Source: Lampris incognitus (Eukaryota > Chordata > Actinopteri > Lampriformes > Lampridae). Taken from it: a DNA stretch of 64,000 bases. A program made the translations under genes and the position numbers. Location: contig NC_079211.1 in NCBI RefSeq assembly GCF_029633865.1, forward strand, positions 7,064,154 through 7,128,153, given 5' to 3'. Below are positions 1-11,322 of the stretch, piece after piece. Each line of letters begins with the position of its first letter. The stretch's first letter is position 1. Below the pieces are notes generated by a model. It saw nothing but the letters and a program-made list of their open reading frames with translations, was not told the origin of the DNA and ran no database searches.

Positions 1-158
1 TGTAAACACAACATCCATTGCACGTTGTCCGTCTTGGGAGAGAGATCCCTCCTCTGTCGCTCTCCCTGAGGTTTCTCCCTGTTAAGGGATTTTTTTATTT
101 AGGGAGTTGTTCCTCATCCAATGTGAGGGTCTAAGGACAGGATGCTGTGTTGCTGTAA
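1..158 (+). repeat. Teleost interspersed repeat, left part
   Basis: This is the body of a dispersed fish repeat whose right end (a run resembling a GGGCTATACAAATAAA tail) reappears at 545-600. The two parts are separated by a family B SINE, so one element was split by a later insertion. Fragments with the same tail occur at 9108-9230 (reverse) and 18733-18776. I could not assign a repeat class. Confidence 0.6.
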
Positions 159-530
159 AGCCCATCCATCCATCCATCCATCCATCCATCCATCCATCCA
201 TCCATCCATCCATCCATCCATCCATTACCCAAACCACTTATCCTGCTCTCAGGGTGGCGGGGATGCTGGAGCCTATCCCAGCAGTCACTGGGTGGCAGGC
301 GGGGAGACACCCTGGACAGGCCGCCAGGCCATCACAGGCCCCCCCCCCCACACTCACACACACACTCTCACACCTGGGGACAATTCAGTACAGCCGATCC
401 ACCTGACCTGCATGTCTTGGGACTGTGGGAGGAAACCGGAGCCCCCGGAGGAAACCCACGTGGACACGGGGAGAACATGCAGACTCCACACAGAGGATGA
501 CCCGGGACGACCCCCGAGGTAGGACTACCA
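159..530 (-). repeat. SINE family B copy, 5'-truncated, with (CCAT)n tail
   Basis: The reverse complement of the (GGAT)n tail lies at 163-222, followed by the conserved body shared with copies at 29580, 40270, 42267, 61050 and 63042. The tRNA-related head is missing, as expected for a 5'-truncated retro-insertion. The copy splits the flanking repeat of 1-158 and 545-600. Confidence 0.75.
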
Positions 531-544
531 GGACTACAAGGTTG

Positions 545-600
545 GACTGCTACTTGCAATTTGTGATATTGGGCTATACAAATAAAACTGACTCGACTCT
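545..600 (+). repeat. Teleost interspersed repeat, right part (tail)
   Basis: Continuation of the element at 1-158, ending in an AT-rich tail followed by a GACTCGACTC-like simple run. It supports the reading that the family B SINE inserted into a pre-existing repeat. Confidence 0.55.
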
Positions 601-2011
601 CTTCTTTTTTTGCTCCTCCTTTAATGTCCTCCGTTTACACGGTGGTGGAACTGGGTCATTCTAATCATCTGAATCTCAAAAGTACACGGGCCAGAAATCT
701 AACCAGGTACATGTAGGTCAGGGTCCATCTTGGCTCCTGTGTGGTTTCGGCGCTCTCCCCCGGCTGTCACTCGTGATTAATCTGCTAATGTCCGCATGCA
801 AATTACCCCAAACAGGCCTCCTCAAAACGACTGTACGGCTAATGGGTGTCAGCCAAGGAGCCGTTTGGCCGCCTGATGCATATGTATGAGCCTGTGCGCA
901 CGGCGGACGGGTCGCTTTTGATCACGGCGTGCGGAGGGAGCGGGCTGGGGCACGCTAGCGGTTGACCAGCTGCCTTTCATTTTACTTGTAAATAAGAAAC
1001 CCTGCAACAAACCGAGGCGTCAACATGAAGGACCCCGATGGAGATGTGAGGTCGGGGATGCAGATGGCCTGAACAGCCAGTTTTTAAAATTTAATGTTTG
1101 TATTTTGATTTCCCCCCCCCCCCAAATGCATGTTTAACAAACAGAGAACAACAAAACAGAATAAGATCGAATCGGTGCACACAGACGTTAGATGTACGCC
1201 GGAATTAGGCCGACTCATGACTGGGATATATACACGTCTGCTCACAACCACACAACCAGACTCAAAACACATGTACCACCACACCAAAACCAGTGAACAC
1301 ACACATATCTCTATCTACCCACACACACACCAGTAGAGACACTCATACACAGTATAGGAGTACTACCTCAGAGACAGAGCGAGAGAGAAACCAAATGGGT
1401 TTTGAAATTACAAGGCAAATTTATCAAGTTAAATCTTATTTTTATGGGGGGGGGGGGGGAACCCCAGGAATCAGGAACACATTATTTGTCATGCCCGAAG
1501 AAATGGAAGCTCCCAAACTTCCCAAATCAAGTTTTCTCGGGGGCTCTCGTCTTCCCACGAGGAGCCGAGTATAGTTTGCGATGTGGAATATATACAATTA
1601 CTACACGGTTTACAGCAGAATAATCAAACCGTATGATTAGATAAGTTACAGTGGAACGACAGTAAAGTAGTCAGGCCTCTGACCCGGTCCCTCGTCAGGC
1701 ACCCCAGTTGATGGACATTATTCCTGCAGGGAACGTTTACCAGCGAGGCCCCGTTCCCACTCGGGGAGCAGCCACGTACACCGTCAGCTCCTGCAGGTCA
1801 CGTAACAGCTATGCAGGAATGGCTGGAGGCTCTGTGCCTTGCTCAAGAGTGCAGGAACAGGATGGTTAGCTGGTGTATTAGCAATTTACTGTCATTTTCC
1901 CCAACCATATCTTTGCACCAGTCTGGAGACCCAGATAAGTGACCCACAGGTCACTAATCTACCCTACGATTGAAAGTAAACATGAGAAAAATGCTTTTAA
2001 AATGCCACTGC
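601..2011. other. Intergenic; possible conserved non-coding segment at 750-1030
   Basis: No gene recognised. 750-1030 is repeat-free, with AT-rich homeodomain-like motifs (TAAT) and a Hox/Pbx-like ATGCAAAT neighbourhood, which is the texture of vertebrate conserved non-coding DNA; this is inference only. There are poly-C at 1113-1123, CA-rich DNA at 1289-1350 and poly-G at 1445-1458. Confidence 0.3.
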
Positions 2012-2397
2012 GGGGTGTCCGGGTGGCGTGGCGGTCTGTTCCGCTGTCTACCAACACGGGGATCGGTGGTTCAAATCCCCGTGTCACCTCCGGCTTGGTC
2101 GGGCATCCCTACAGACACAATTGGCCGAGTCTGCGGGTGGGAAGTCGGATGTGGGGCGCCTGTTCTGGGGGAGGGGGAACTGGGGGGAGTAGCGAGATCC
2201 TCCCATGTGCTACATCCCCCTGGTGAAACTCCTCAGTCAGGTGAAAAGAAGCAGCTGGCGACTCCACATGTATCGGAGGCAGTATGTGGTAGTCTGCAAC
2301 TATCCCCAGATCGGCGGAGGGGGTGGAGCAGCGACGGGGACGGCTCGGAAGAGTGGGGTACTTGGCTGGATAGGACTAGGGAGAAAACTACATTGTA
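2012..2397 (+). repeat. tRNA-derived SINE, family A, near full length
   Basis: The tRNA-like head starts GGGTGTCCGGGTGGCGTGG, with an A-box-like TGGCGTGGCGG. The B box here is altered (GGTTCAAATCC). The body is shared with copies at 12270, 22665 (reverse), 55385-56185 (reverse, interrupted) and 61461, and ends in a degenerate A-rich tail. Confidence 0.85.
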
Positions 2398-3801
2398 TCA
2401 TTTAAAAGGTTACTTTTTTAGCTTGTTTAGTGTTTACCTTTATCTTATTACCAAAATAATCTCTAGTTTACTTTTCTACATCTCACATCAGTTTTGTTTT
2501 TTCTCCTTGGGTGGTGGCGAGCTCAAATTTGGAATTCAAGTCATGAAGTACTCCAAAACATGTATATTAGGAGTTGAATCATTTCAAATATTAATGCACA
2601 GCTTTGGACTTCCTAGTTGAAACCCTCCAACCCCCCCCCCCCAAAAAGACAGAACTGCTGCAGCTGGTCCGGGGGAGACATCTGCGGCTGCAGCATGCCC
2701 CGCCAGGTAACGTAGTAGACTGCAGCAATGAAGAAATCTTTCCATTAGAACAGGAAATTGCTTCTGTCAAGCACACTCAGTAGTCTGGAGATAGCTTTTG
2801 CTTAAATTGAATCTCATTTTGAAAAGAGGAGCGGTAATCTAATGTGGCATCTTGATAACATTTACCACAGGGTAGAGAGGCAGGATAAAACCCTGCTGCC
2901 CGTGGCTGTGAATTTGGTTCTCGCCAATCGGCGATTGTTAGAAAGCGGACACGACTGAAATGTGACCGGAAAAGGGCTCGTGTACCGCGCTGAGCGAGCC
3001 GCCAACACGGCCGTTACTCAACGCACACGCCGATACGATTATCATGCATGAGACAAAGGTAAAGTTTCCACAGCGGTGACATGTTGGGAGTTGGCTAAAA
3101 AAAAAAAAAGTGCAAGAAATCAAAGCATTCGGCACATCGGGAGAAGCCTGCACGCCGTCCACTTCCGATCTGCTGCAGGATCTCCAAACAGTCCCCTCTG
3201 CACAACATGAAATCTGCCACTTGCTGCTCCGTACTAAGCTGGAGCCTGGAGGGACCGTTAAGCACTACGCTGGTTACCTTTACTTATCTCAAGTTTAAAA
3301 AAAACCCCACATATTAAAGGACTCAGGCATTCCTTTTGTAACCATTTTAATGGCCAATGCCTCCTGGTCAAGAGGTTGTCGCTGAATGAACTAATTCTGC
3401 AGGATTAGTCCTCCGCAGTGGTGATCAAGCCAGCCAAACAAATGTGACCTTATGGTGCCGATTCTCTGCTGGTTGGACCATACATTGGACTCTGCGGTGG
3501 GGGGTTGAGTTGAGTCAAAGGATTAGCGAGAATCAACCATTCAGGCATACCTCACCTCTTGAAATTCCCTTTCTGACTTTGAAGGACTTGTTGAACAAAG
3601 ATCACATCACAGAGGGGTTGAGGAGGTGGGCGGACCAGGCCACAAAACGCTGAAATAGCGGTGAAAAAAACAGGGGAAAAAAAAAAGAAAGAGAAACTCG
3701 TAAAGACAACCCCTATACACAGGAGAGCTGAGTAAACCGCCCTCTCGGTTTGTTTTCGCTCCACCGTGCATTACGGGGATGTGTTTTCACAGGGCGGGAG
3801 G

Positions 3802-3802
<1 letters not shown>
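2398..3802. other. Intergenic, no gene recognised
   Basis: Unique-looking AT-rich DNA with poly-C at 2631-2642 and poly-A at 3098-3110. Short open frames at 3110-3298 and 3444-3653 have no recognisable domain or splice context and are treated as chance. Confidence 0.4.

Positions 3803-3857
<55 letters not shown>
3803..3857. repeat. (GA)n microsatellite
   Basis: About 25 uninterrupted GA dinucleotides following a GGGA-rich lead. Confidence 0.95.
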
Positions 3858-3861
<4 letters not shown>

Positions 3862-4179
3862 CATGCCAGGCCAGGGCAACACAAAACGCGGGCGTCACAT
3901 GTGTCAGCTGACCTTTTGTTCTGAACGGGGCTCAGTTCTGCCAGACTGCGCCGCCAAACAAACAGAAAACCTTCACATGGAAAAGAGGCGCCCCTTGCTC
4001 GAGTAAGAGCCGACCATAAAAACTAGAGGAGGATTTCGTGGACGGCACTCAAGGGCCAAACAATGTGGCCCTGCCAAAAAACTGACTTCCAAACAAATGT
4101 GTGTCGAGTCCATTATAACATAGTTATGTAACATATAACTATTACTACTGTGCTATTACTGTTATCATAATGGTTATTA

Positions 4180-4840
4180 GAATTAGAATCAGAAACACTG
4201 TCATTACATTCCATGCACTTGTGCACAGGAAATGAAGCTAAACATCATTTGCCCCGGCCCACTGCAATGCAACACAAAGAGAAAAACACATATCCAAAAA
4301 ATACAAGAACTACAAGCACACATATACCCAAACTAACATATATCTAAGCTAAAAAAATCACTGTCCAGGAGAACAAACACCAGCCAGGATGACTGTCGGA
4401 ACTGCCGGTCTGCATGGGCTAGCAGTTAGCTTAGCCTGCTCCGCTTCTGCAACCTGTCAAACCGCCCTCGGTGTTTCCTCTTCGGGCACAGCTCCGGTCA
4501 GGACCGTGGTCCTTGGGCCCACAGGACGCAGCAGACCAGGCTCCCTCAGCCAATCCAACGCTAGCTCTCCCAGACAGACAGCTTCGACACGCCTCCCTGC
4601 ACTCCACACGAGGACACTAAAAACACAGTTTAAGGCTAGGCAAGGCCGCCGCCAGACCGCCCTCAGTGATATCGGAATTGGCATTCTGCATGGGCTGGCA
4701 GTTAGCTTAGCCTTGCCCTGCTTCCTGTCAGACCGCCCTCAATGTTTCCTCTTCGGGCACAGCTCCAGGCAGGGCTGTGGTCCCTGGGCCCACAGGGTGC
4801 AGCAGACCAAGTTCTCCTAGCCATCAAACGAAGACAAACT
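4180..4840 (+). repeat. Unclassified dispersed repeat, family E, copy 1
   Basis: The segment beginning near 4285 and running to about 4640 is closely matched by 52380-52800 in the same orientation. The motif CTGCATGGGCTAGCAGTTAG recurs, and a partly duplicated third unit lies at 4676-4815. Upstream at 4185-4250 is a common fish repeat start (cacttgtgcacagg). The ORFs inside are not gene-like. Class unknown. Confidence 0.6.
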
Positions 4841-5036
4841 TAGACGCAGATGTGGACAAAGACACTGCATGGACGGTACAGGGTGAGGCCGCCACAGACG
4901 TGAATTTGTGCCACCATCTTCCCACCATTTATACCTATTATTGTAAGTACTCAAGCAAAATGTATTGAGACTCTCCAGTGTACATTACTATTGTATGCAT
5001 CACATCATGACACAAATGGGTCATCAGCTGATAGGA

Positions 5037-5220
5037 CTTTACATTAAGGCATACTTCAAAAAAGGGCTTAGAAGTGCTTACTCATTACTCTTAATAACGT
5101 CAACTTGTTATAAATTAGTGATAAGATGTTATGATGCATCGCTAATAAGACATTTTGGGTTGCTATGTTGGGAGCCAACATGAGGAGTGTCCACAGACAG
5201 TCTCTCAGAAACCATCTGAT
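5037..5220 (+). repeat. MITE-like dispersed repeat, direct copy
   Basis: Starts CTTTACATTAAGGCATACTT and runs to a TCTCTCAGAAACCA motif. The same sequence occurs inverted in two pieces, 9376-9240 and 8700-8540. The element class was not determined. Confidence 0.55.
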
Positions 5221-5493
5221 TTAACAAATATGGCAAACCCACTAACCGCTACCTAACCTTCACCCAAAACTTAACCTCTGTAACTGTAGTTGCCATCACC
5301 ATTGTGTGAATACTCACGTTTGCGTATGCGTTGTATGACATTTTAAAGTTGTGCTGTACGCTGCTAACCCAACCACTGAGGATGCATTCTTAGTGCCGGT
5401 CCGAAGCCCGGATAACTGGGGAGGGTTGCGTAAGGGAGGGCATCCGGCGTAAAACCTTCGCCAAACCAAATATGCAAATCATAAATCAGATTT

Positions 5494-5553
5494 GGCTCCA
5501 GCATCCCCGCGACCCTGAGAGCAGGATAACCAGTTCAGAAAATGGCTGGATGG
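5494..5553 (+). repeat. 60-bp 5'-truncated SINE B insertion with 13-bp target duplication
   Basis: Only the last 60 bp of family B are present (from GGCTCCAGCATCCCCGCG to TGGATGG), flanked by perfect 13-bp repeats ATAAATCAGATTT at 5481-5493 and 5554-5566. It interrupts the RTE leader. Confidence 0.85.
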
Positions 5554-5699
5554 ATAAATCAGATTTCCATACTGGATCAGCCGAGGCCCGGGTTACCAAT
5601 GACGACCGCCGGTACTGTTGGCCAGCAAGGTACCGGTGGACACTATGCAACCGTTGGGCAAAGAAAAAGAAGAGGGGGAGGCATGTCCAGAGGCAGCAA

Positions 5700-6308
5700 G
5701 AGAGGAGGAAGAGTACGAGTGTGGAGGTGAGAGTTGGAACTTTGAATGTAAGGGAGTCTGGTGGGTTCGAACTCTTCTACCATGATGCAAATGGGAGGAG
5801 AAATTGGGTAGGGGTAATTCTGAAGGAAGAGTATGTCAAGAGTGTGTTGGAAGTGAAGAGCGTGTCAGATAGAGTGATGAGTATGAAGATAGAAGGTGTG
5901 ATGATGAATGTTATCAGCACATATGCCCCACAAGTTGGGTGTGAGATGGAAGAGAAAGAATTCTGGAGTAAGTTGGATGAAGTGGTGGAGAGTTTACCCA
6001 AGGAAAAGAGCGTAGTGATGGGGGTGGACTTCAATGGGCATGTTGGTGAAGGGAACCGAGGTAGGTATGGTGTCAAGGAGAGGAATGTGGAAGGAAAAAT
6101 GGTGGTGGATTTTGCGAAAAGGATGAAAATGGCTGTGGTGAATAAGTATCTCAAGAAGAGGGAGGAACACAGGGTGACGTATAGAAGTGGAGGAAGGTGC
6201 ACACAGGTGGACTATATCTTATGCAGGAGGCGCGATCTGAAAGGGACTGGAGACTGCAAGGTGGTGACAGGGAAGAGCATAACTAGGAAGCATTGGATGG
6301 TGGTCTGA
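5700..6308 (+). pseudogene. RTE endonuclease (EEP family) fragment
   Basis: The open frame carries hallmarks of an apurinic-type (EEP) endonuclease: VGTLNV, STYAPQVGCEMEE, GVDFNGHVGEGNRG, TYRSGGRCTQVDYILCRR. About 40 residues are missing after VGTLNV, the section that normally holds the catalytic Glu (QETRW-type motif). The frame stops at KHWMVV and is followed by an internal deletion before the reverse transcriptase. It cannot be functional. It would have nicked target DNA for target-primed reverse transcription. Confidence 0.8.
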
Positions 6309-6412
6309 AGACTGGACAGGTGGTTGGCCCAGATGCCATACCTGTGGAGGCATGGAGATGTTTAGGAGATGGCATCTGAGTTTTTAACTAGATTGTTTAA
6401 CACAATCTTGGA

Positions 6413-7168
6413 TGCTAAGGTTTTCACTGGGAGTGATGAAGAAGGACAGCATTAGGAACGATTATATTAGAGGGACCACTCAAGTTGGATGGTTTGGAGA
6501 CGAAGCAAAAGAGGCAAGAATTTTTTTCCCCCATTTATTTCTGATGTTTCCCTTTCCCCCCAATTTAGTGGCCAATCGCTTCCTATTCTAGTTCAAACTC
6601 CCACCCTCGTACTGCATGCATTTGCCAACTGCATCTCTCCGGCTGGCAGTCTCGAAGGAGACGCCTCGCCACTTCCGTGAGAAGGCGAATCCAGGCCGAA
6701 CCACTGCTTTTTCCGACACACACAGAGACACATTGATGTGACGAACACAAGCCGACTCCGCCCCCCTCCCGAAGCCAGCATTGCCAATCATTGCTGCTTC
6801 ATCGAATCTGGTCATAGTCGGATCTGATGAGACCGGGGCGCGGACCCCGGTCCCCAGTGGGCAACTGCATTGACACAAAGCTGAATCTTAGACCGCTACA
6901 CCACGGCGTACCCCAAGAGTGGCAAGATTGAGATGGTTCGGACATGTGTGGAGGAGAGATGCTGGGTATATTGGGAGAAGGATGCTGAATATGGAGCTGC
7001 CAGGGAAGAGGAAAAGAGGAAGGCCAAAGAGGAGGTTTATGGATGTGGTCAGGGAGGACATGCAGGTGGCTGGTGTGACAGAGGAAGATGCAGAGGACAG
7101 GAAGAGATGGAAACGGATGAGCCGCTGTGGCGCCCCCTAACGGGAGCAGCCGGAAGTAGTAGTAGTAG
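6413..7168 (+). mobile_element. Nested 5'-truncated RTE copy with 17-bp target duplication
   Basis: The 3' end of a second RTE element, starting within the RT thumb/C-terminal region and ending in AGTAGTAGTAG, is inserted in RTE copy A. It is flanked by perfect 17-bp repeats TTTAACACAATCTTGGA at 6396-6412 and 7169-7185. The host RT reading frame resumes after the second repeat. A SINE (6520-6920) lies inside this nested copy. Confidence 0.9.
6520..6920 (-). repeat. tRNA-related SINE nested inside the nested RTE
   Basis: On the minus strand the head reads TACGCCGTGGTGTAGCGGTC (A-box-like) with a degenerate B box (GGGTCCGCGCCCC). The insertion splits the RTE sequence GGCAAGATTGAGATGG, leaving GGCAAGA duplicates at 6513-6519 and 6921-6927. 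This SINE family differs from A and B. Confidence 0.75.
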
Positions 7169-7185
7169 TTTAACACAATCTTGGA

Positions 7186-8490
7186 AAGTGAGAGGATTCC
7201 TCAGGAGTGGAGAAGAAGTATCCTGGTACAGATTTTCAAGAATAAGGGTGATGTGCAGAGCTGTAGTAACTACAGAGGGTTAAAGTTGATCAGCCACAGC
7301 ATGAAGATATGGGAAAGAGTAATAGAAGCTAGGTTAAGAGGAGAGGTGACGATTAGTGAGCAGCAGTATGGTTTCATGCCAAGAAAAGAGCACCACAGAT
7401 GTGATGTTTGCTTTGAGAGTGTTGATGGAGACGTATAGAGAAGGCCAGAAAGAGTTACATTGTGTCTTTATGGATTTAGAGAAAAACATTTCAAAGGGTG
7501 CCAAGAGAGGAGGTGTGGTATTGTATGAGGAAGTTGGGAGTGGCAGACAAGTATGTAGGAGTGGTGCAGGATCTGTATGAGGGCAGTGTGACAGTGGTGA
7601 GGTGTGCGGTAGGAATGATGGATGGGTTCAATGTAGAAGTGGGCTTACACAGCTCTGAGCCCTCTATTTTTTTTAAAAAGAAAGATGATAGACGAGAACA
7701 GGCAGGATTCTCTGTGGACTATGTTGTTTGCGGACTAGATTGTGATCTGTAGTGAGAGTAGGGTGCAGGTTGAGGAGAGCCTGGAGAGGCGGAGGTATGC
7801 ACTGGAGAGAAGAGGAATGAAAGTCAGTCGGAGCAAGACGGAATACCTATATGTGAACGAGAGGAGCACAGCGGAATGGTGAGGATGCAAGGAGTAGAGA
7901 TGATGGAGGTGGATGAGTTCAAATACTTGGGGTCAACTGTCCAAAATAACGAGGAGTGCAGAAGACAGGTGAAGAAGAGAGTACATGCAGGGTGGAGTCG
8001 GTGGAGAAGAGTTCCAGGAGTGAATTGCGACAGAAGGGTACCAGCAAGAGTTAAAGGGAAGGTTTACAAGATGGTAGTGAGACCAGCTATGTTATATAGT
8101 TTGGAGATGGTGGCACTAGAAAAAATACAGGAGATGGAGGTGGAGGTGGCACAGTTGAAGATGCTAAGATCTTCATTGGCAGTGACGAAGGAGGACAGGA
8201 TTAGGAACGATATATTAGAGGAACCGCTCAGGTTGGACGGTTTGGAGACAAAGCAAGAGAGGCAAGATTGAGATGGCTTGGACATGTGTGGAGGAGAGAT
8301 GCTGGGTATACTGGGAGAAGGATGCTGAATATGGAGCTGCCAGGGAAGAGGAGAAGAGGAAGGCCAAAGAGGAGGTTTATGGATGTGGTGAGGGAAGACA
8401 TGCAGGAGGCCGGCGTGACAGAGGAAGATGCAGGAGACAGGAAGAGATGGAAACGGACGATTCGCTGTGGCGCCCCCTAACGGGAGAAGC
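7186..8490 (+). pseudogene. RTE reverse transcriptase remnant
   Basis: Frameshifted fragments match RTE reverse transcriptase in order: IPQEWRRSILVQIFKNKGDV, SNYRGLKLISHSMKIWERVI, QYGFMPRK, FMDLEK, then the palm, then KVSRSKTEYLYVNER, FKYLGSTVQNNEECRR and the C-terminal GRPKRRFMDVVREDMQ. At about 7725 the catalytic FADD motif reads FAD-stop (GCG GAC TAG), so the polymerase is dead as well as frameshifted. Confidence 0.85.
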
Positions 8491-8529
8491 CAAAAATAGT
8501 AGTAGTGGTTATTTATATGCCGCTCACTG

Positions 8530-8700
8530 AGAATGTGATTTGGAGGTACTCGTTAGTCACGTGGTTTCTGAGAGAATGTCTACGGAGACTCTCTTGAATT
8601 GATAAAATGTGGGCTCCCAATCCGGCAACCCACGAAGTCTTTACTGATGCATCATAACAACTTATTACCTTAGCGACAGCGTCAAAAGCAAAACATAATG
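8530..8700 (-). repeat. MITE-like dispersed repeat, inverted copy, distal part
   Basis: The reverse complement matches 5090-5220, including TTATGATGCATC and TCTCTCAGAAACCA. With 9240-9376 it forms an interrupted copy inverted relative to 5037-5220. Confidence 0.5.
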
Positions 8701-8814
8701 TATTCGGGTACGAGTGCTTAAAGTTAACGAGACTGTATTTCGCAAGTCAGCAGATCATTCACCGCTGATCTCAGCACAGGAGAACTGCAGGAAGACCAGA
8801 AATAATTCACCTGC

Positions 8815-8897
8815 TTCGCCTCGCCGCCACGTGGAAGTGACAGTCTCCAACGTTAAAATTCTGCTGTAAAAATAGTTTCAAGGGTAGGATTAATCAT
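8815..8897 (+). repeat. 83-bp direct repeat, copy 1
   Basis: Matches 11034-11116 in the same orientation without gaps and with four mismatches, all C/T or G/A. No tail, terminal repeats or coding content explain it. Confidence 0.85.
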
Positions 8898-9104
8898 TCA
8901 CAGCTGGATGACGTCTCAGTAGCTACAATAAAAACACTTCCCATGGCTGAGCGATGTTTTCCTGCCGTTGTTTTATCGCTTCAGAATGAATAAAAGTTAT
9001 TCGCCTCCATTCATTTCACTTCACGAAAACTGCAACGGTTAAGCACATCTGAAGTCTTTTAATAAGGGCCTCCCCTCCAGGTAGGCGAAAAACGGGGGGG
9101 GGTT

Positions 9105-9230
9105 TGACACCAAGTCAAGTCAAGTCCATTTTATTTGTACAGCCCAATATCACAAATAACAAATTTGCCTCAAGGGGCTTTACAGCAACACAACACCTTG
9201 TGGACATCGAGGCCGAGCACCAGAGAAAGT
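9105..9230 (-). repeat. Teleost interspersed repeat fragment (same family as 1-600)
   Basis: Begins with TCAAGTCAAGTCC and TTTATTTGTACAGCCCAATA, the reverse complement of the tail at 545-600. It interrupts the MITE-like copy between 8700 and 9240. Confidence 0.6.
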
Positions 9231-9239
9231 TAGCTGAGC

Positions 9240-9376
9240 CTGGTGGAGATCTGCACTCTGCTAGTTACTATTTACTATAAGGCATTAATAAATGAGTAAA
9301 AATTCATCAAGTGATTAGTAACCACTTATAAACCCTTTCTTTTTAAATATATGCCTTATTGTAAAGTGGTGCCCAA
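9240..9376 (-). repeat. MITE-like dispersed repeat, inverted copy, proximal part
   Basis: The reverse complement starts ACTTTACAATAAGGCATA, matching the start of the copy at 5037. Confidence 0.5.
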
Positions 9377-11033
9377 ACAGTTAGCTTTAGCTGAAGCAGG
9401 AAACTGGTCTCACAACAGCACTCTCATTGTTACGGAGCACATAAAAAGGACCAGTTCACCTAATTAACCAAACATAAATACACTTACAGTTGCATTGAAC
9501 TTACATTGTACTCGTTAGTTATGTTAGTGATTGTGTTATTGACCAGGTCACGTGGGGCAGTGTTATTTGCCGGTTTATCCCTTTAGAAAAAGACTTCTTT
9601 CTTCTTGCATGGGGTCCTTCAGTTGATGTTTTTGGTGTGACAGCGGTGCTCCCGGTCAGTCTCCTCAAACTCTCTGATCCAATTGACTTTTACATCAGCT
9701 GCGGGGTCGGAGGGGACGGGGGAGGGGATACATTATTGGCTTTATGTTAAAGATCACAGAGATTCCCCGATTATACATTCCTCGCCCTCCGCCCTTTGAC
9801 CTTGTTCTGCTGTTTTTTTTCTATTACAAATCATTTATGTCCCCGGCTGCTGAATTGCATTGAACAGGTCTGTCATCACCGGGGTTTTGTTGAGCGCCGG
9901 CGAGGTCAATCAAACATGAAATGGCTTGCTGGGTGACGAAACCCCCGACGGAGAACTTTCAGATTGAGGGATTTGGTCCGGGCGGACAGGTGGCTCCAGA
10001 GGCAGGAGTTCAGTGTGGCGCCTTTGAAATCTCCTCAACTGGAAAATGCGACCGCTTTTCACACGATAGGGACTCCACGCTGGAAAAAGTGTCCCCCCGA
10101 TGGGAAGTCATTTGATCTCACATTTAGTCTCTTCCTGCAGAAGTGGTGGCAAATACATGGGGTCATTTCAGTTGTCAGCAAAACAATGTGTTTGGAGATG
10201 CATATAAAAATGATTAAGTAAAATTACTGCGGCTATTTCAGGAGAGATACGTGTCTAAAGATGGCGTCACTTGTTTCAAGACAACACAAAGTAAAACTGA
10301 ACTGAAAGCAAGCTTCTCGGCCCAGCGGCGATGCTTTTCCGTCTTACAGGACAATTAAAGACGGATAGGAAAGACAAGACAAGAAAATAAAACGAACACT
10401 CTAGATTTTAAATGGAAACATCTTGCCAACCTGGATTTTTTATTTTCTATTTTTTACAGTGTGGTCCTCTGAACCGCTTCCGACAGTCCCAGTTGGACTG
10501 GATTCGGACCCCTGGTCAGAACTGGATCCTTCTGCTTTGTTAAGCTCGGCCAGTTGGCCATTTGTGGGAAAGTGGAGCAGTTTATCTTCTAAGTGAATTA
10601 ACCAATTTCTAAATCCCCCAACTTATCCGCGAAACCGCCTCAGAAAGACCTGAAAGCCGGTGCAGTAAAAACGGCAGAGCTTCCACCGTGGACTCACACA
10701 GCTGTTAACAGCTGGTTTAACACTCTTTGTACTGTATATGTAATTTGACACGTAATTAATACAATATATGATGACACTAATTCCACAAACAAAGCCCTTC
10801 AGGAGTACCCTGTGATTTTGGGCTGAATAAATAAACTTGACTTGACTGACACGAAGGCTTAAAACCCCTACAGACTGGACTCTTGATGATGTGTGGACAT
10901 GACATGGAAAATGTAAGGCTGTGATTTTTTTTTTTTAAAACATGCGGCATTTTGAACCACATTATGACTGATCTAGTCATGTAGCTTCACTTCAAACCCT
11001 CTGTGTCTCTTTTTCTTAACATTTACTGTCGTT
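9377..11033. other. Intergenic, no gene recognised
   Basis: Mostly unique sequence. 9600-10100 contains little repeat and could be conserved non-coding DNA (inference). A weak fragment of the 1-600 repeat tail lies at 10800-10850. No supported exon. Confidence 0.35.
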
Positions 11034-11116
11034 TTCACCTCGCTGCCACGTGGAAGTGACAGTCTCCAATGTTAAAATTTTGCTGTAAAAATAGTTTCAA
11101 GGGTAGGATTAATCAT
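11034..11116 (+). repeat. 83-bp direct repeat, copy 2
   Basis: Second copy of 8815-8897, 2.2 kb downstream and about 95 percent identical. Confidence 0.85.
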
Positions 11117-11322
11117 CATCCTGTAGATATCCGTCTTTCCAAAGGAACTTGCACCACACGAAGCTGAACTAAACCCGACCCGAGCTGATACAAACTGGGA
11201 CGGATGGTGAATTAAACACAGGTTTGTTCAATGTCTGAACGTTGAAGAAGGAAAAACTGGAGTGCTTGCTTCCTCCGAGGTTTTCAAAAGGGTTTACAGC
11301 CCAGAAGAACTCGTGAATTTCC

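Larger units (their letters stand above)
5385..8508 (+). mobile_element. RTE-clade non-LTR retrotransposon, copy A, composite and dead
   Basis: Order on + strand: 5' leader (about 5385-5700), endonuclease remnant (5700-6308), start of reverse transcriptase, a nested second RTE copy (6413-7168), remaining reverse transcriptase (7186-8490) and a short AGTAGTAGTGG tail. It resembles the RTE elements whose endonuclease appears in databases as craniofacial-development-protein-2-like. A 60-bp family B insertion sits in the leader. The 5' boundary is approximate. Confidence 0.8.
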
